A stretch of 64,000 bases of DNA, from contig NC_057380.1 of NCBI RefSeq assembly GCF_016906535.1, positions 806,001-870,000 of the forward strand. The letters run 5' to 3'. The position numbers were made by a program, and so were the translations under genes. Below, in pieces: positions 10,925-22,469 of the stretch. The notes beneath the pieces were generated by a model. That model did no database searches and had not been told where the DNA came from. It saw only the letters and a program-made list of their open reading frames with translations. This stretch comes from Rhizoctonia solani. Lineage: Eukaryota; Basidiomycota; Agaricomycetes; Cantharellales; Ceratobasidiaceae. How positions within the stretch are numbered: position 1 is the stretch's first letter; every line of letters begins with the position of its first letter.

Positions 10925-13286
10925 ATGTCCGAAGATAAGCGGTTTTGCAGAATTTGCCAGCATTGTCAGCACGTCACAACTGGGCCCCCTGTGGACAAAA
11001 ATGTTGCAGAAGTCGAGGAACTGCTGGTTCAGGTTGCTTCGGGTGTTAAGCTAGTCAACGGTATGTGTCTGTTTTCAAAGCTGGTTCGACGAGTCCAATG
11101 TACACCGATACTCCTTTTGAATAGATCGTCCAAATAAAGATAGCAAATCCTACGGATTTGACGGCCTTTCCTTTCTTATCCAGGACATTTGGTACACTTG
11201 CCAAGCTCTCGGCTACACCAGGCAGTGCCGACCTAACGACCAGACTCAACAATCACACAATCCGATGCTTGTACGAGGCCATCCCCCACCCAGTTGAGAC
11301 CTATCTGGGGGAGCGCTTCCGTCGAGCAGACGGTGCGGGAAATAATATTCATATACCCTCTTTGGGTCAGGCAGGCACGACTTATGCGCGGACCTGTCAA
11401 GGGAGGTATCGCCATCAGTCACTTCCTAACCCGAACGACATTTATGAAAAGCTGTTCAAGGCCTCTCCAGAGAAAGTAATGTGATTCACTCATATCTAAC
11501 TCATTCTGAGACTCACATCATATAAAACAAAGCGCGAGCCTCATCCTAGAGGGAGCTCTTCTTTGACATTTGCGTTTGCGTCGCTTGTCACCCATTCTCT
11601 GTTCCGCACGGACCCTCGAGACTGGAACAAGAATAACACTTCTTCCTACTTAGACCTTTCGCCGCTCTATGGTTCAAACCAAGAAGAGCAAAACGCCGTA
11701 CGAATCAAGAACGGTCTTGGCCGTCTCCATCCCGACACCTTTTCTGAAGGGCGTATTGTATTCCTCCCACCGGCTGCGGCCGCTCTGCTTGTCATGTGGA
11801 ACCGGAATCACAACTATATCGCCAGCGAGATATTGAGAAGGAATGAGGAAGGCAAGTGGGAAAACCCACCCCCCGAAGATGTCGGTCATCGCTTGGAACA
11901 AGACGAGGAGATATTCCAAACGGCCCGTCTCATCAACTGTGGATCCTTCATGTCAGTCGTCAGTAAGTATTACTTTAATTTACCCTGAAGCTGTATTGCT
12001 CACTGCGCTTCCATAGTGAACGACTATGTGGCAGGCTTTTTGGGCCTCGCTCGTATGGGAAGCAGCTGGAATATGGACCCATTTGATGTGGGCATCTCCT
12101 CGCCCTATTCTCAATTATATCGGCGGCTAATATTCCGGACTTCTACTAGGAATTCAGGGATACCAACCATGTACCTGTGGGCCGTGGCCAGGGAAATCAC
12201 GTTTCAGTGGAATTCAACCTCTTGTACCGTTGGCACACAGTTGTATCCGAGTGAGTGGTTGTTATCTATCTCAAGATGTTACCTGTGATTAAAATTTCTC
12301 TCATTAGCGAGGAGGAAAAGTGGACCTTGAATATTCTTAAAGGGCTCTTCCCCGACAAGAAACCTGGAGATCTGACATTGCCCGACTTTTATGGTGCTCT
12401 CGGTCGTTTACGCAACGGAAACGTCCCTCCAGAGCTTATAGTTCACCCCGAACCTCACAAACGTAATTTTGGAGGAATCGTACGTGGTTCAGATGGTCGC
12501 TTCAAGGACTCAGACCTGGCCAAGATCCTCCACGATGCAACCGCCAATACCGCAAACCGTTACGGAGCACGCGGAACCCCGGATGCATTGAAGGTCATAG
12601 AGATTGTCGGCATGGAGCAAGCACGAAAATGGGGTGTTTGTACGATGAATGAGTTTAGGGAGGCTATGGGATTAGAAAGATTCAAGTCGTTTGAGGAGTG
12701 GAATTCCAAACCTGAGATAGCGAACGCCGCGAAAGAGCTTTATGGTACTATTGATAATTTGGAATTGTATGCTGGCTTGCACGCTGAGGAGAGCATGTCT
12801 CCTCACCATTCGGGACTGGTAAGTCGGTCTCGGTCGAATTCACAGGTTGCTAACGACTCGTATTATTTGCTAGTGCTCCGGGTACACAGTAACTCGAGCT
12901 ATCCTATCTGATGCGATTGCCCTTGTTCGCGGAGATCGATTCTTTACTACCGACTTTACACCCAGTAACCTCACACAGTGGGGTTGGGCAGATCTTCAAC
13001 GTAACCCGAAAAATCTGTCATTCGGAGCATACCTTCCTTCATGTACGTCCCTCTTTTCTTAGAGCCACGATTCAGCTACTAACACCGACGAAAAGTGCTC
13101 AGGAGGACCTTCCCAGAACATTACCCTGAGAACTCGATTTTCACCTTGTTCCCCATGAGCACTCCTTCGACCACCATAGCAAATCTGGAGAATTTGAAGA
13201 AGATGGGGCGATTGCCCCCGAACGCCGATTACAACTATGACCGACCGACAAATGTCATCCCTCATGAGGATGGGCCAGAATATTAA
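10925..13286 (+). CDS. fatty-acid dioxygenase (Ppo-like, dioxygenase domain only), copy 2
   Basis: Predicted haem dioxygenase or peroxidase acting on unsaturated C18 fatty acids to make oxylipin signals. Exons: 10925-11060, 11144-11475, 11533-11962, 12017-12087, 12150-12250, 12308-12818, 12874-13042, 13096-13286, about 646 residues. The second acceptor (11143 rather than 11124) was chosen because only it keeps the frame. Visible features are an N-terminal CxxCxxCxH motif at residues 8-16, HPVETY, GAGNN, a candidate distal histidine at 177 in LVTHSLFRT, SSYLDLSPLYGSN, and YRWH at 349-352 with the presumed catalytic tyrosine and proximal haem histidine. Usual Ppo proteins continue for about 400 residues into a P450-type domain. 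This one stops just after the FTLFPM segment. The nearest P450 is a separate gene 1.1 kb downstream. Confidence 0.85.
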
Positions 13287-14389
13287 TCGATCGCTCAAGG
13301 TTGAAGGAATCACAAATAATTCAGCTGCAAGGAATTCCAGCTTCGTGTCATACGAATATTCAACTGTATTGTGTACCCGTGTCAAATTGAATATAAGCCG
13401 ATGCCGGTGAATTTAAATCAAGAGGATACCCATGAAAAATTCATAGCAGTGCAGCTGGCACAATCGAATATAGAAACATGCTTGGCTTTAGCCTATGATC
13501 CCTTCCTATACTACTGACCGTGTCATTATTAATTATTGATTTGTTCTCTATGGGGAGTCATGCACGATATCCAAATCACCGGCTAAATTAAATTCATCAC
13601 TGAGCCAAGGGTAGAGAGCACACATCTAATTCATACTGAAGTTAGAGTAGACTTAGTTTAGGGGTAATCATGCATAGAGAACTGTCCGGTGAAATACCAA
13701 TCAGCGGTGCGCAATTGCCAATAGACTGGCTCTTACGACGACTACGAATGTATAGATCCGCTACCTTGAGACCCAGTTACATGCATATCTACCCCAATAA
13801 CGACAGATTGGTCAACATTGTTTGTCGTTTTCTACTGTGTTCGTAAACTACTATCTTGCTACTACGATTGTCCAGGAGTTGATACAAGGTGCGCATGGGT
13901 ATGTCGTAATAGGGTGATGTTCAACCCACTTGTCCTCAAGCACTTTGGGAGCGGTAATACGGTAGACATCCAGAGATTAAGTTAGATAACAGATGCGGTT
14001 GCTTCGACAGTAACCTTACAAGGTAAGTGGATACATGAATAACGTGGTACACTGTCACTTCGGTTATACTCGCCGGTGTGGCTTGTACTGTGATGCGCAT
14101 TCGTGCTATTCCCTTCCGCTCCAAGACTACAGTGAGTGGGGCCTAATTGCAAATACTAACACTATTGGTGAACCTCCTGCGATGTGCCGGACAGCTCTGA
14201 TGATCACGGAAAAGTGATGATGAGCTTGGTCTGTCTATTATGATGCCATTTCACTGCGGGGCCAACTCCAAAACCGTATCTCAAGTGCGTTAACCCTAAA
14301 GCCAGATGGCTATCTTCATAAGTTGCTCAAACATTTATAATGCTCGACCTATCACGAACTTGATGCCATAGCGTACTTATCACATCGAG
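13287..14389. other. intergenic
   Basis: About 1.1 kb between dioxygenase copy 2 and P450-B1 with no supportable gene or repeat. Confidence 0.5.
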
Positions 14390-16739
14390 ATGGTAGACAA
14401 CATAGCTTTGTTTTTCACAGTAGCCTTCACTGCATCTAGTCTCACCTTCATACAATTTTACTGGTTGAAAGTATTTAGTCGGAAACTTCGCCATCCTCCC
14501 TCACCCAAGACATTGCCAGTTCTGGGGAACGCGCTATCCATTCCCCCTGGCTTGGACCATCTGACATATTTAGAGTTCGGGAAACAGCTGAACAGTGAGT
14601 TTGTGTGTCCATAAAAACTTATAAGTGCTAGAACTGAGCCGATGGGGATAGGTGACATTGTTTACATGAACATGATGGGACAGTCACTTGTTGTTTTAAA
14701 CACGGCTCAAGCTGCTTCAGACCTGCTGGATAAGCGATCAGCTATCTATTCCGACCGAGTTTGTGCCCCAATGGTGAAGAATCCTACACTGTAAGCAAGT
14801 GGTTATCAAACATATTATGTATTCCACTTATTAGAAGCCTACCTGATCAACTGTTTAGACTTGATTGGTCTGGATTCGCGGGAATGCTACCGTACTCTGA
14901 TCTCTGGCGTCGCCAACGTCGAAGAGTAAACAACTGGCTCAACATACGTGCTGTTCGGCAGTTCGATCATCTCCAACAAGACGTAGTCAGGTCAATGTTA
15001 GGCCGCATCCATGATATATCTGGAAGTACTGAGCTGTTCGAGAAGGTTAAACATCAATTCTTTTTGTAAGTGTATTTGATAGACGCAATTATTAATGGCA
15101 TATCAAGGAGATCCCGTCCCATCCAGCGCAATGGCGTCCGCAACATTTCGGCTGGCATACGGATACCACATCCAAAGCGACCAGGATCCCTTTTTCTTGG
15201 ATGCTGTTCAAGCGTCAGACAACCTTTTTGCTGCTACCATGATGGGAAGTATGTATCGTTAGGTTGATTGAAACAGCGATACTCAAAGCTAATAAAATTT
15301 AACACATAACAGACTTCTTGGTCAATGCATTCCCAGCGCTTTCGTATATCCCTCAATGGCTACCTGGCGCGGGATGGAAAAGAATCGCAAAGAAATGGAG
15401 AGAGCATAAGAACCGTGCTGTTGACACTCCATACGAATGGACAAAGAATCAAGTGGTGAGCAAGGGATAATAGAATCTGATATCAGCTATTTGGCTAATG
15501 ATCGTGTAACCATTGTCATTTAGGCATCAGGCAATTTTGAGCCTTCGGTACTCAGCGCATTGCTGCAGGATGAGAAAATAGATCAAGGCTTGTCTCAAGA
15601 AGAACGAGATAAGGAGCTGAAAGAGCTCGCTTATGTCCTCTTTCTCGGTGAGAATCATTATTTAGGATCAACGGAAGTACAGGTATTCTAACAATACACC
15701 TTCTAACTTATGACCATTGCCTCCTAGGCGGCACGGGTACGGTAAGGAACCCCTGTTGCCTCTAACGCTTGGTGGAGATAGCTAAAATACATGTATAGTC
15801 AGCAACAGCTCTCGTGAACTTTGTTGCTGCCATGGTCCTTAATCCTGAGGTCCAAGCCAAAGCTCAGGCTGAACTAGACTCTGTGCTTGGATATGCATCC
15901 AGGCTACCGACAATGTCCGATGAGACGCAATTACCTTACATTCGCAATCTAATCTTGGAAGTTCATCGGTGGCAGCCTGTGGGACCAACTGGTGAGATTT
16001 CTATATTAAAGTCCCATGGCCACTAGAGTGCACATTGACTCCTCGACTTGTATGCAATAGGTGGGCCTCCACATGCATGTTACCAAGATGATGTCTACCA
16101 AGGATACAATATTCAAAAGGGGACAATAGTGTAAGTATATGAATCCTTTGTATTTCCTGATATAATCTCTTATTATAACATTCTCGGAGATTAGAATGGG
16201 CAATCTGTGGTGAGGATGAGTCATATAGATATGATTGTTGAGGTTCACGATCTGTCTACTCGATAGGGCCATGACTCGTGATGAAACAGTCTATCAAGAC
16301 CCAGAGCACTTTAATCCTGATAGGTTTCTAGATTCGAATATTCCACCAGTACCAACTTACGGATGGGGAAGGCGGTGAGTACATGTATTTCTCTTCGACC
16401 TATATATACTTAGATGATTATTCTTGCGCATTAAGTAAATGTCCCGGAATGCATTTTGCTGAAGCATCATTGTTCCTTGCTATTTCGTCGTTGCTTACTA
16501 ATTTCAACTTCTTACGAAAGAAGGACAAGGAGGGGAAGGAGATAATCCCCACTATTGAGGGCTCCTGTAACAGCCTTGCTGTGTGAGTCAAGAATACATT
16601 CAATTTTTAATTTGGATTAACACATTGCAGTCCAATAAAGCCGTTTGAATTTGAGCTGCGTCTTAGGTCCAAAGACCATAATCAGCTGATCCTAGATAAT
16701 GTTACAGCCAAATCAACAAATGTATCAGTTTCCAAGTAG
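14390..16739 (+). CDS. cytochrome P450, B family (OrdA-like microsomal type), P450-B1
   Basis: Membrane-anchored haem monooxygenase with an N-terminal hydrophobic helix followed by RHPPSPKTLPVLGNALSIPP. Thirteen exons keep phase: 14390-14594, 14652-14790, 14859-15065, 15127-15248, 15313-15455, 15524-15647, 15728-15741, 15799-15991, 16061-16130, 16195-16209, 16267-16374, 16436-16582, 16631-16739, about 531 residues. Exons of 14 and 15 nt are conserved in P450-B3. The haem loop is FGWGRRKCPGMHFAEASLF with the cysteine near 449. The I-helix reads GGTGT, glycine replacing the usual acidic residue, whereas P450-B3 has GGTDT. The family resembles basidiomycete P450s annotated as O-methylsterigmatocystin oxidoreductase-like; the substrate is unknown. 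Confidence 0.87.
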
Positions 16740-17029
16740 CACGGGTGTACAACTCAGTGGAATCATGTGTATATCTTATCCTTTAGACTACTGGATCCGT
16801 CAGCGTTCCTGGAAAATCTAATGAGATACGAATATCTAATCACCGACACCGTGTATTCCCAAGATGTGGACTATCAGACCCTGGTAATTCAATCCCTGCA
16901 ATCATCAGGAGATAGGTGTCAGGAGGTGGTGGGATTATAAGCGCTTATAATCCATGCCAGGGTAAACAGGCATAGTAAGATGACAAGCTAATTATAAGGG
17001 GCCATAATCCATTAGCCGATTCGGCAATC

Positions 17030-17480
17030 CATTTGGCAATTCCGAATCTCACGAGAGCCTCCCCTGGCTTTGGTTGGGCTAGACGGCAAGTGTTTATCTT
17101 ACATCCCGCGCGGGCTATGTGTGCGGGTATTTACCATGAACTTTTAGTAAATGTCCCGGAATGCGATTCGCCCAAGAGTCTTCGTGGTCATATCATCAAT
17201 GCTTACTACCTTCACTCTTTGTCCCAAGAAAGACGCGTTCGGAAAAAAGATCGTTCCCAAGATCGAGGAAGACTGCAATAGTCCTCCCATTTAAGCAATA
17301 AACCTACCCTTCGTGTGCCTCATTCCATACTAATCCCACGTAGCACACTCAAACCCTTTGAATAGGAGCTTCACTCATGATCTGAGAAACACCGGCAGCT
17401 CATTCTCGATAGCATACCCGAAGACTGAGAATGCCCGAGACAGTACAATGGTGGACATGTATACTGCGATCGAGATGAAG
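17030..17480 (+). pseudogene. decayed 3' relic of a B-family P450
   Basis: Fragments match the last exons of P450-B1 and B3: PGFGWARR followed by a splice-like junction, then KCPGMRFAQ, a broken stretch ending in KIEEDC, and after another intron KPFE with a stop, then DLRNTGSS-like decayed sequence. Several stops and frame changes are present and no 5' portion is found nearby. The 3' part from 17264 onward recurs at 51926-52140. Confidence 0.75.
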
Positions 17481-17665
17481 TGACAGGTGAGCCGTGGCGT
17501 GCGGAAGATTCACATGCGATTGCGATACTTGACCGAGAGTGGAGGTGTGCAGTATTTAATCGATGTTATCGATTGACAGGTGTTTGATTCAATATTTTGT
17601 CCTAAAACCGAATGTATCCCTCGGCTCATTTGGGATATCGATTGCGATTTGAGAGGGTAGCTTCG
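17264..17665 (+). repeat. duplicated segment, copy 1 (partner 51926-52434)
   Basis: From AAGATCGAGGAAGACTGCA through the P450 relic tail, and again from about 17545 (GTGCAGTATTTAATCGATG) to 17665 (TTTGAGAGGGT), the sequence matches 51926-52140 and 52319-52434 in the same orientation. The second copy has about 110 extra bases between the matching blocks. This is a small segmental duplication across 34 kb. Confidence 0.8.
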
Positions 17666-18109
17666 CGGTAGTATGCACTTCACTGAAGGCATCTGAACTC
17701 AAGATTACGTTTCCCACGCGTCACTACTGTATATGGGCAATAATGAGGCATAGTCCGTCCTGGCCAATTGTCGCGGCTATCTGAGTTTATCACTATACAG
17801 ATAAACCTAGACATTCGGCCGCCGTTAGCAAATCTTATACATTCTGCTAATCTTCTCGAGAACATGGCTCAATCTCAGGCACTACAGTGCCTTCTATAAT
17901 AGGCCGGGCTGATCGTATATGCATAGGTTCTTCAATCATTGCCCGGGTAAGTGTGCATCAATTGAATTACTACTTTGAGAGACGGTACATGCTAAGTTGT
18001 CCAAGAAATATTCGTGAATTGTTCGTGTAAGAAAAAAAAGAAAATCGTTCAAGAGTCCGAATTTCTATCTGGTGCTCATTTAACCTCCCATGAAAGAAGC
18101 TGATACAGT

Positions 18110-19053
18110 TTAACCGCAGTTGAAGTAATTGCCTGGGATGACAGCGGGGCAGCCGGAAGTATCTACGCATTCATATTGAGTACGTACTGAACGAGCACAT
18201 AAAGGATCTAAACTTACCTTTATCAAGAGGGCAGTCATCATAATTATCGCAGCACTTGATGCAGGCACGTTTTTCCGCGGGTTCAACGAGTTCGACGTAG
18301 TGATTGTATCTAGATATTCGCCCCCATACCGCACCGTCAGATTCCAAGATCCAAAATAGCAAGCGCCGAATATCAAAACGTACCCGAGGCAGACGCTGCC
18401 CTGAGGGTTCCCCTGTCCACCGTCTCCACCGCTCGAGTCGTATTGTCCTCCACCGTCATCGGGGTTAAGACGAGACAGAGTTTCCGGACGGATACACCCA
18501 GTAACTTTTGGACGATAAGATCTGATTGAGATGCATAGAATTGATGAGAGAACAACGAGTACTTACGCTGGGCATAGCGGGCTCCTCTTGAACTTGTTCC
18601 GGATGCGAAAGCGATCTGATGGTTCATTTATGTAAGTGTTCCGATCAAAAAGTTCGGCGTTCCAGAGGACTCACATTGCTCCAAAAGTTGTCGGGAAGTT
18701 TCCCTTGGGAGTTATCGTACCTCCCGCTGGAAGAACAATAAGTTTTCATTCCGCCCTATTTAATTATTATAAGGTTGTAAGTTCAGGAAGCAAAAGGAGA
18801 TCGGGGGCATTTACGCACTGGGTGCTCGGAATCGCCAATATTGGTATGAGCATCACGGGGCATGATCATGCAATCTAAAAGTGGTATCAGTTGGAGATAC
18901 GTTCAGAATACAGCCCGTGTTGAACTTACACTTGTTTTGATCAGTGACATAAACGGTGTTGTCCGGCGCGGCGCGCGCTTCCAGGTGACTGGAACCAGGA
19001 GCAGCGAGAGCGCCGATGGCCAAGGCAGCAATGGAGAGAAGAGTCGAGTACAT
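18110..19053 (-). CDS. small cysteine-rich secreted protein A
   Basis: Starts at 19053 with a signal peptide (MYSTLLSIAALAIGALAAP). Seven exons on the minus strand keep phase: 19053-18930, 18874-18819, 18755-18675, 18615-18567, 18504-18384, 18309-18218, 18162-18110, about 191 residues. The mature part has GGMKTYC, a Gly/Asp-rich segment, and a cysteine-rich end with RACIKCCDN, DCPLD and a final VIPGNYFNC. It is clearly paralogous to the gene at 22470-23443, with exon sizes 49, 121 and 92 shared exactly. A TATA-like TATATAAA lies upstream near 19120 on the minus strand. The function is unknown; secretion and cysteine density make an effector or wall-associated role possible. Confidence 0.82.
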
Positions 19054-20135
19054 GTCGGGAAGAGCTAAGTATTAACAAGAGGGCAAGCTCGCTGAAGAGT
19101 TGGATTCGCATAGGGCGGGGTTTATATACGTCCCATGCCTTCCCACATCGGCCCTCGTGATATCATGTGTCCCAAGTTAACCGACGGCGGCGCCGGGTAT
19201 GAATGGAGTGATTCCTAGATCCATGACAAGAGTGGTATTATTATCTGACCTTGTGTACTGGATGTGATCATATTGGTCTGACCCACGAGACGAATATATT
19301 GACGATCCGCCGAGTGCAGCAGGTAATATCCAAAAGGGGTTGCCAAGGCGGTGCTGAGTCCCTAGAAGTGACGATCCAGAGTAGCCCAGAAGATATTTTA
19401 GTCCATCCACGCAGAAGGCCTTTACAGCCTGGGGGACCTCAACCATGATGGTCACACGGTCATGTGAGTGTCGGAACTCGCCTTAAGTTTATTGTTTGCG
19501 GTGATTTATAAGCAGTAAGCTCAGGTCGTTTGCAAATCGTCGATCACAACACTACCCTCACCAACACAATATGGGTACCATAACTTCCCGCTGAGGCTGT
19601 TGCATCCCAACCAGCGCTAGGCTGACTGATGGATATCGTGCAAATCCTATGAAATACTTGTGATTGGGATGATACACCTCCGCAGAATACCCGCATGGCC
19701 TCAGAATATTATTCAGACATTACCCTATTATTTGTGTTCTAGGTACCTTCGCGGCTGGAGTTGTACGTACGATCGAGCTCTTCGCAGGTTATTCGAACTT
19801 GTCTTACTATCCTTTTACTTTTAGGTAAGATCTTCTTTCCTTTACCTATATTTGTCTTACACAAAGAACACAAGAGCGGGGTTTATTTGCACCCGACGTC
19901 CCCGTGCCCAAATATGGAAGAATTTTTGCTTCCATCGCATGTGCCAGGAGCACTCAAACCCGCCAGGCCCTTGCGTAGTGTGCCCCTATCTGTCTGTGGC
20001 TAGTCGAGGTACTCCTGTCAATGCCCCTGCCCGACTATATAAGTTGCGGTCCCGAAGAGCATCGAACTTTGCCAGTGCCAACCCTGACGACGAACACCTT
20101 CCCCATTTTCCGCACCCTGCTATATTACAAACTCC
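19054..20135. other. divergent intergenic region
   Basis: This region separates the minus-strand secreted protein A from the plus-strand TmpA-like gene. It holds TATA-like boxes for both (near 19120 on the minus strand, and CTATATAAG near 20034 on the plus strand, about 100 bases before the start codon). No other gene is supported. Confidence 0.5.
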
Positions 20136-22084
20136 ATGACACACATATCCTCCTCTGTTTCGTCCGGAGAGACTACGCCGCCTATTCATTCCTGTAACTC
20201 TCCCAGTTACGAGTTGCTTAAAGGCGCACTGGTTCTGGCCCTCCAGGAACCTTCCCCCGTCCATCTCAGTCATCGCTCGATGCGGAGAAGTAACAACCCA
20301 TACTTGACCACCGGACACTCATCGAACGCCTCTGTCGCCTCTGTTGCCTCTATCGCCTCCACTGCAACCATATGTTCCACAACCCCTATTCGCAGTCAAG
20401 AAGCCTCGTGGAGGCCTAGCGACCCCGAAAAGGCTTCAGACGCGAACGACAATGATCTATCTCAGGCTCTAGCTGAAGACATTGCCGCTCTCGAGCCCAT
20501 CGAGCACGATTACCATCGCCAACAGCCATTCTGGCTCTTTTCCATGATATGGTATGGTACTCAGTTTTCTACAACACCGGCGTAATTGCTCATTGAATGC
20601 ATCAACAGGGCCCATCAAATCTGGTGGGTTATCGCTGGAGTAATCAACATTCCTTTCTTCTATCATGTCTCGAAATATTCCTCATCCACCGCTCGCACCA
20701 ATTTTATTGCTCAAGCTTCGTTGGTCAACCTGACAATTACCGTTCTCGTCCGCAACGAGCTTCTATTGGCTGGGCTGTACTGGGCGTTTAGCAAGATTCC
20801 ATTCCGCCGCTTCTATGCTCACCGGATGTTGCATTCTATTGGCGGACTTCACGTTGGTTGTGCATTTGGTACATTCATGTAAGCTATTTGCTAGACATCT
20901 TCTGATGTTTTCCTCTAACACCAGGTCTAGTTGGATCATATTCTACAGTGTGGAAGTTGGGCGCTCGACTTCCCTTAATTCGACCCTGGATATCGCTCTC
21001 TTGGTCACCTCGATCATACTTCCAGTCGGCATCACTGTTATTATATTCTTTGCTCTTCGACCCCTTCGTGAACGATTCCATAACGCCTGGGAATATACAC
21101 ATCGATATGTCGGCTGGACCGTTATTGCAGACCTGGTCGTTCACCTAGGGCTGAAGGCCGCAACCCTCGATACCCCTGAACAACTATTCTATACATCACT
21201 TCCATACCTCACACTCGCTTGCATCATTTCAATCTTCTACATCTGGTTCACCGTTCGCCATGCCCAAATCTCTATTCGGGCCAACCGCAGCGTCGCGGTT
21301 GTAACACTCCCCGGGGCCCCGACCATGCGCAGCGGCACGTTTGCTCGAATTAGCCGGGACGGTTTCGAATGGCACGCCTTTTCAGTTGCGATGACCGACT
21401 TTGAGAAACGCGAGTTCTCGCTGATTGTCGGGCGCGCTGGGGACTGGACGACTGGTCTGATCAACGATGCCCTTGATACTCGGGGACCTGAGAAAATTTA
21501 CATCCGTGGTGTTTGTCCACCAGGGTTTATGTATATGCACCGTTCATACAAAAAGGGTCAGTCTATCTCGAGCTCCGGTATCATCGGGAATTATTTTATC
21601 TGACTGAAGCTTAGTTGTTACCGTGTGCACCGGAGCGGGAATCGCTCCCGCCTTGCCACATATTGAACAACATACCAGCGACATTATGCTCATCTGGATC
21701 GCCAAGGTAAATCCATTGTTTACAGCCGCAAGCCGCAGCGCAACTAAACCACCATTCCGCGGCGATCCAGAATCACAGGAAGACGTATGGAGAAGCCGTC
21801 TGGAACACAGTCACCTCGAACCTGCCTGCGAACCAAGTGATCCTGCACGACACCAGTCTTTCGGGACGCCCGGATATCGCATCGTTGCTTGAAAAAGCCG
21901 CAATAGCCCATGACGCCGAGGCTGTATTTGTCGTTGTGAGTTGGTCATGAAATTAACAATCCGTCTCGGTTGTCCTTCTAACCTCGATTCGATCACCCAG
22001 AGTAACGATGCATACACAAATTTGTGTGCTAGTATTTGTTGGCGAAAGGGGCTGAGATGTTATGGCGCAACGCGTGATTCATGA
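20136..22084 (+). CDS. TmpA/ferric-reductase-like integral membrane flavoprotein
   Basis: Six exons keep phase: 20136-20551, 20609-20878, 20925-21556, 21615-21706, 21771-21935, 22001-22084, about 552 residues. Order: a Ser/Thr-rich cytosolic N-terminus of about 130 residues, then several hydrophobic helices (FWLFSMIWAHQIWWVIAGVI onwards, and WIIFYSVEVG, LLVTSIILPVGITVIIFFAL, LTLACIISIFYIWF), then a cytosolic FAD/NAD(P)-binding reductase part with the glycine motif VCTGAGIAPALPH and WIAK. This layout fits the A. nidulans TmpA type of plasma-membrane oxidoreductase linked to conidiation signalling. A ferric reductase is the main alternative, but I do not see a clear set of paired haem histidines. 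The gene is flanked by two paralogous secreted proteins. Confidence 0.78.
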
Positions 22085-22469
22085 TTATTATTTTTTAGAC
22101 TCTCTCACTGGTTGGGTTATTCGGATTTATTTATTTGCACATGGACACCGCACGGACACTGATCTCATAACTGTATTTGTATTATTATTTTTAATTGCAT
22201 ATATGCAGCTGGATGTAATGAGATTGACATTCCAGCCCACGCCACCCCTTTTCCCGAGTGCCCCAAATAAAATGGTTACAGAAAAGTATTCCCAGCTATT
22301 TCCTGTTTTGGGGCTCGTGATGAGGCTGGAGTCATTGCCGGCGGCAGCTCATACGTCATAGAGGAACGTGCTGTGTGTCAGACATATGCATATAAAAGTT
22401 CTTCTGACGAGAGTATGAGCCAAGAGCTACTACACCTCCTACTCGCACTTTACGATCAATTTCACGATT
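22085..22469. other. intergenic, promoter of secreted protein B
   Basis: A short gap after the TmpA-like gene. A TATA-like GCATATAAAAG near 22388 lies about 80 bases before the ATG at 22470. Nothing else is seen. Confidence 0.5.

Noticed and set aside
11061..11160. Frameshift at the start of exon 2 in dioxygenase copy 2
   Set aside because: Using the acceptor at 11143 in place of 11124 restores the frame, so no lesion is required.
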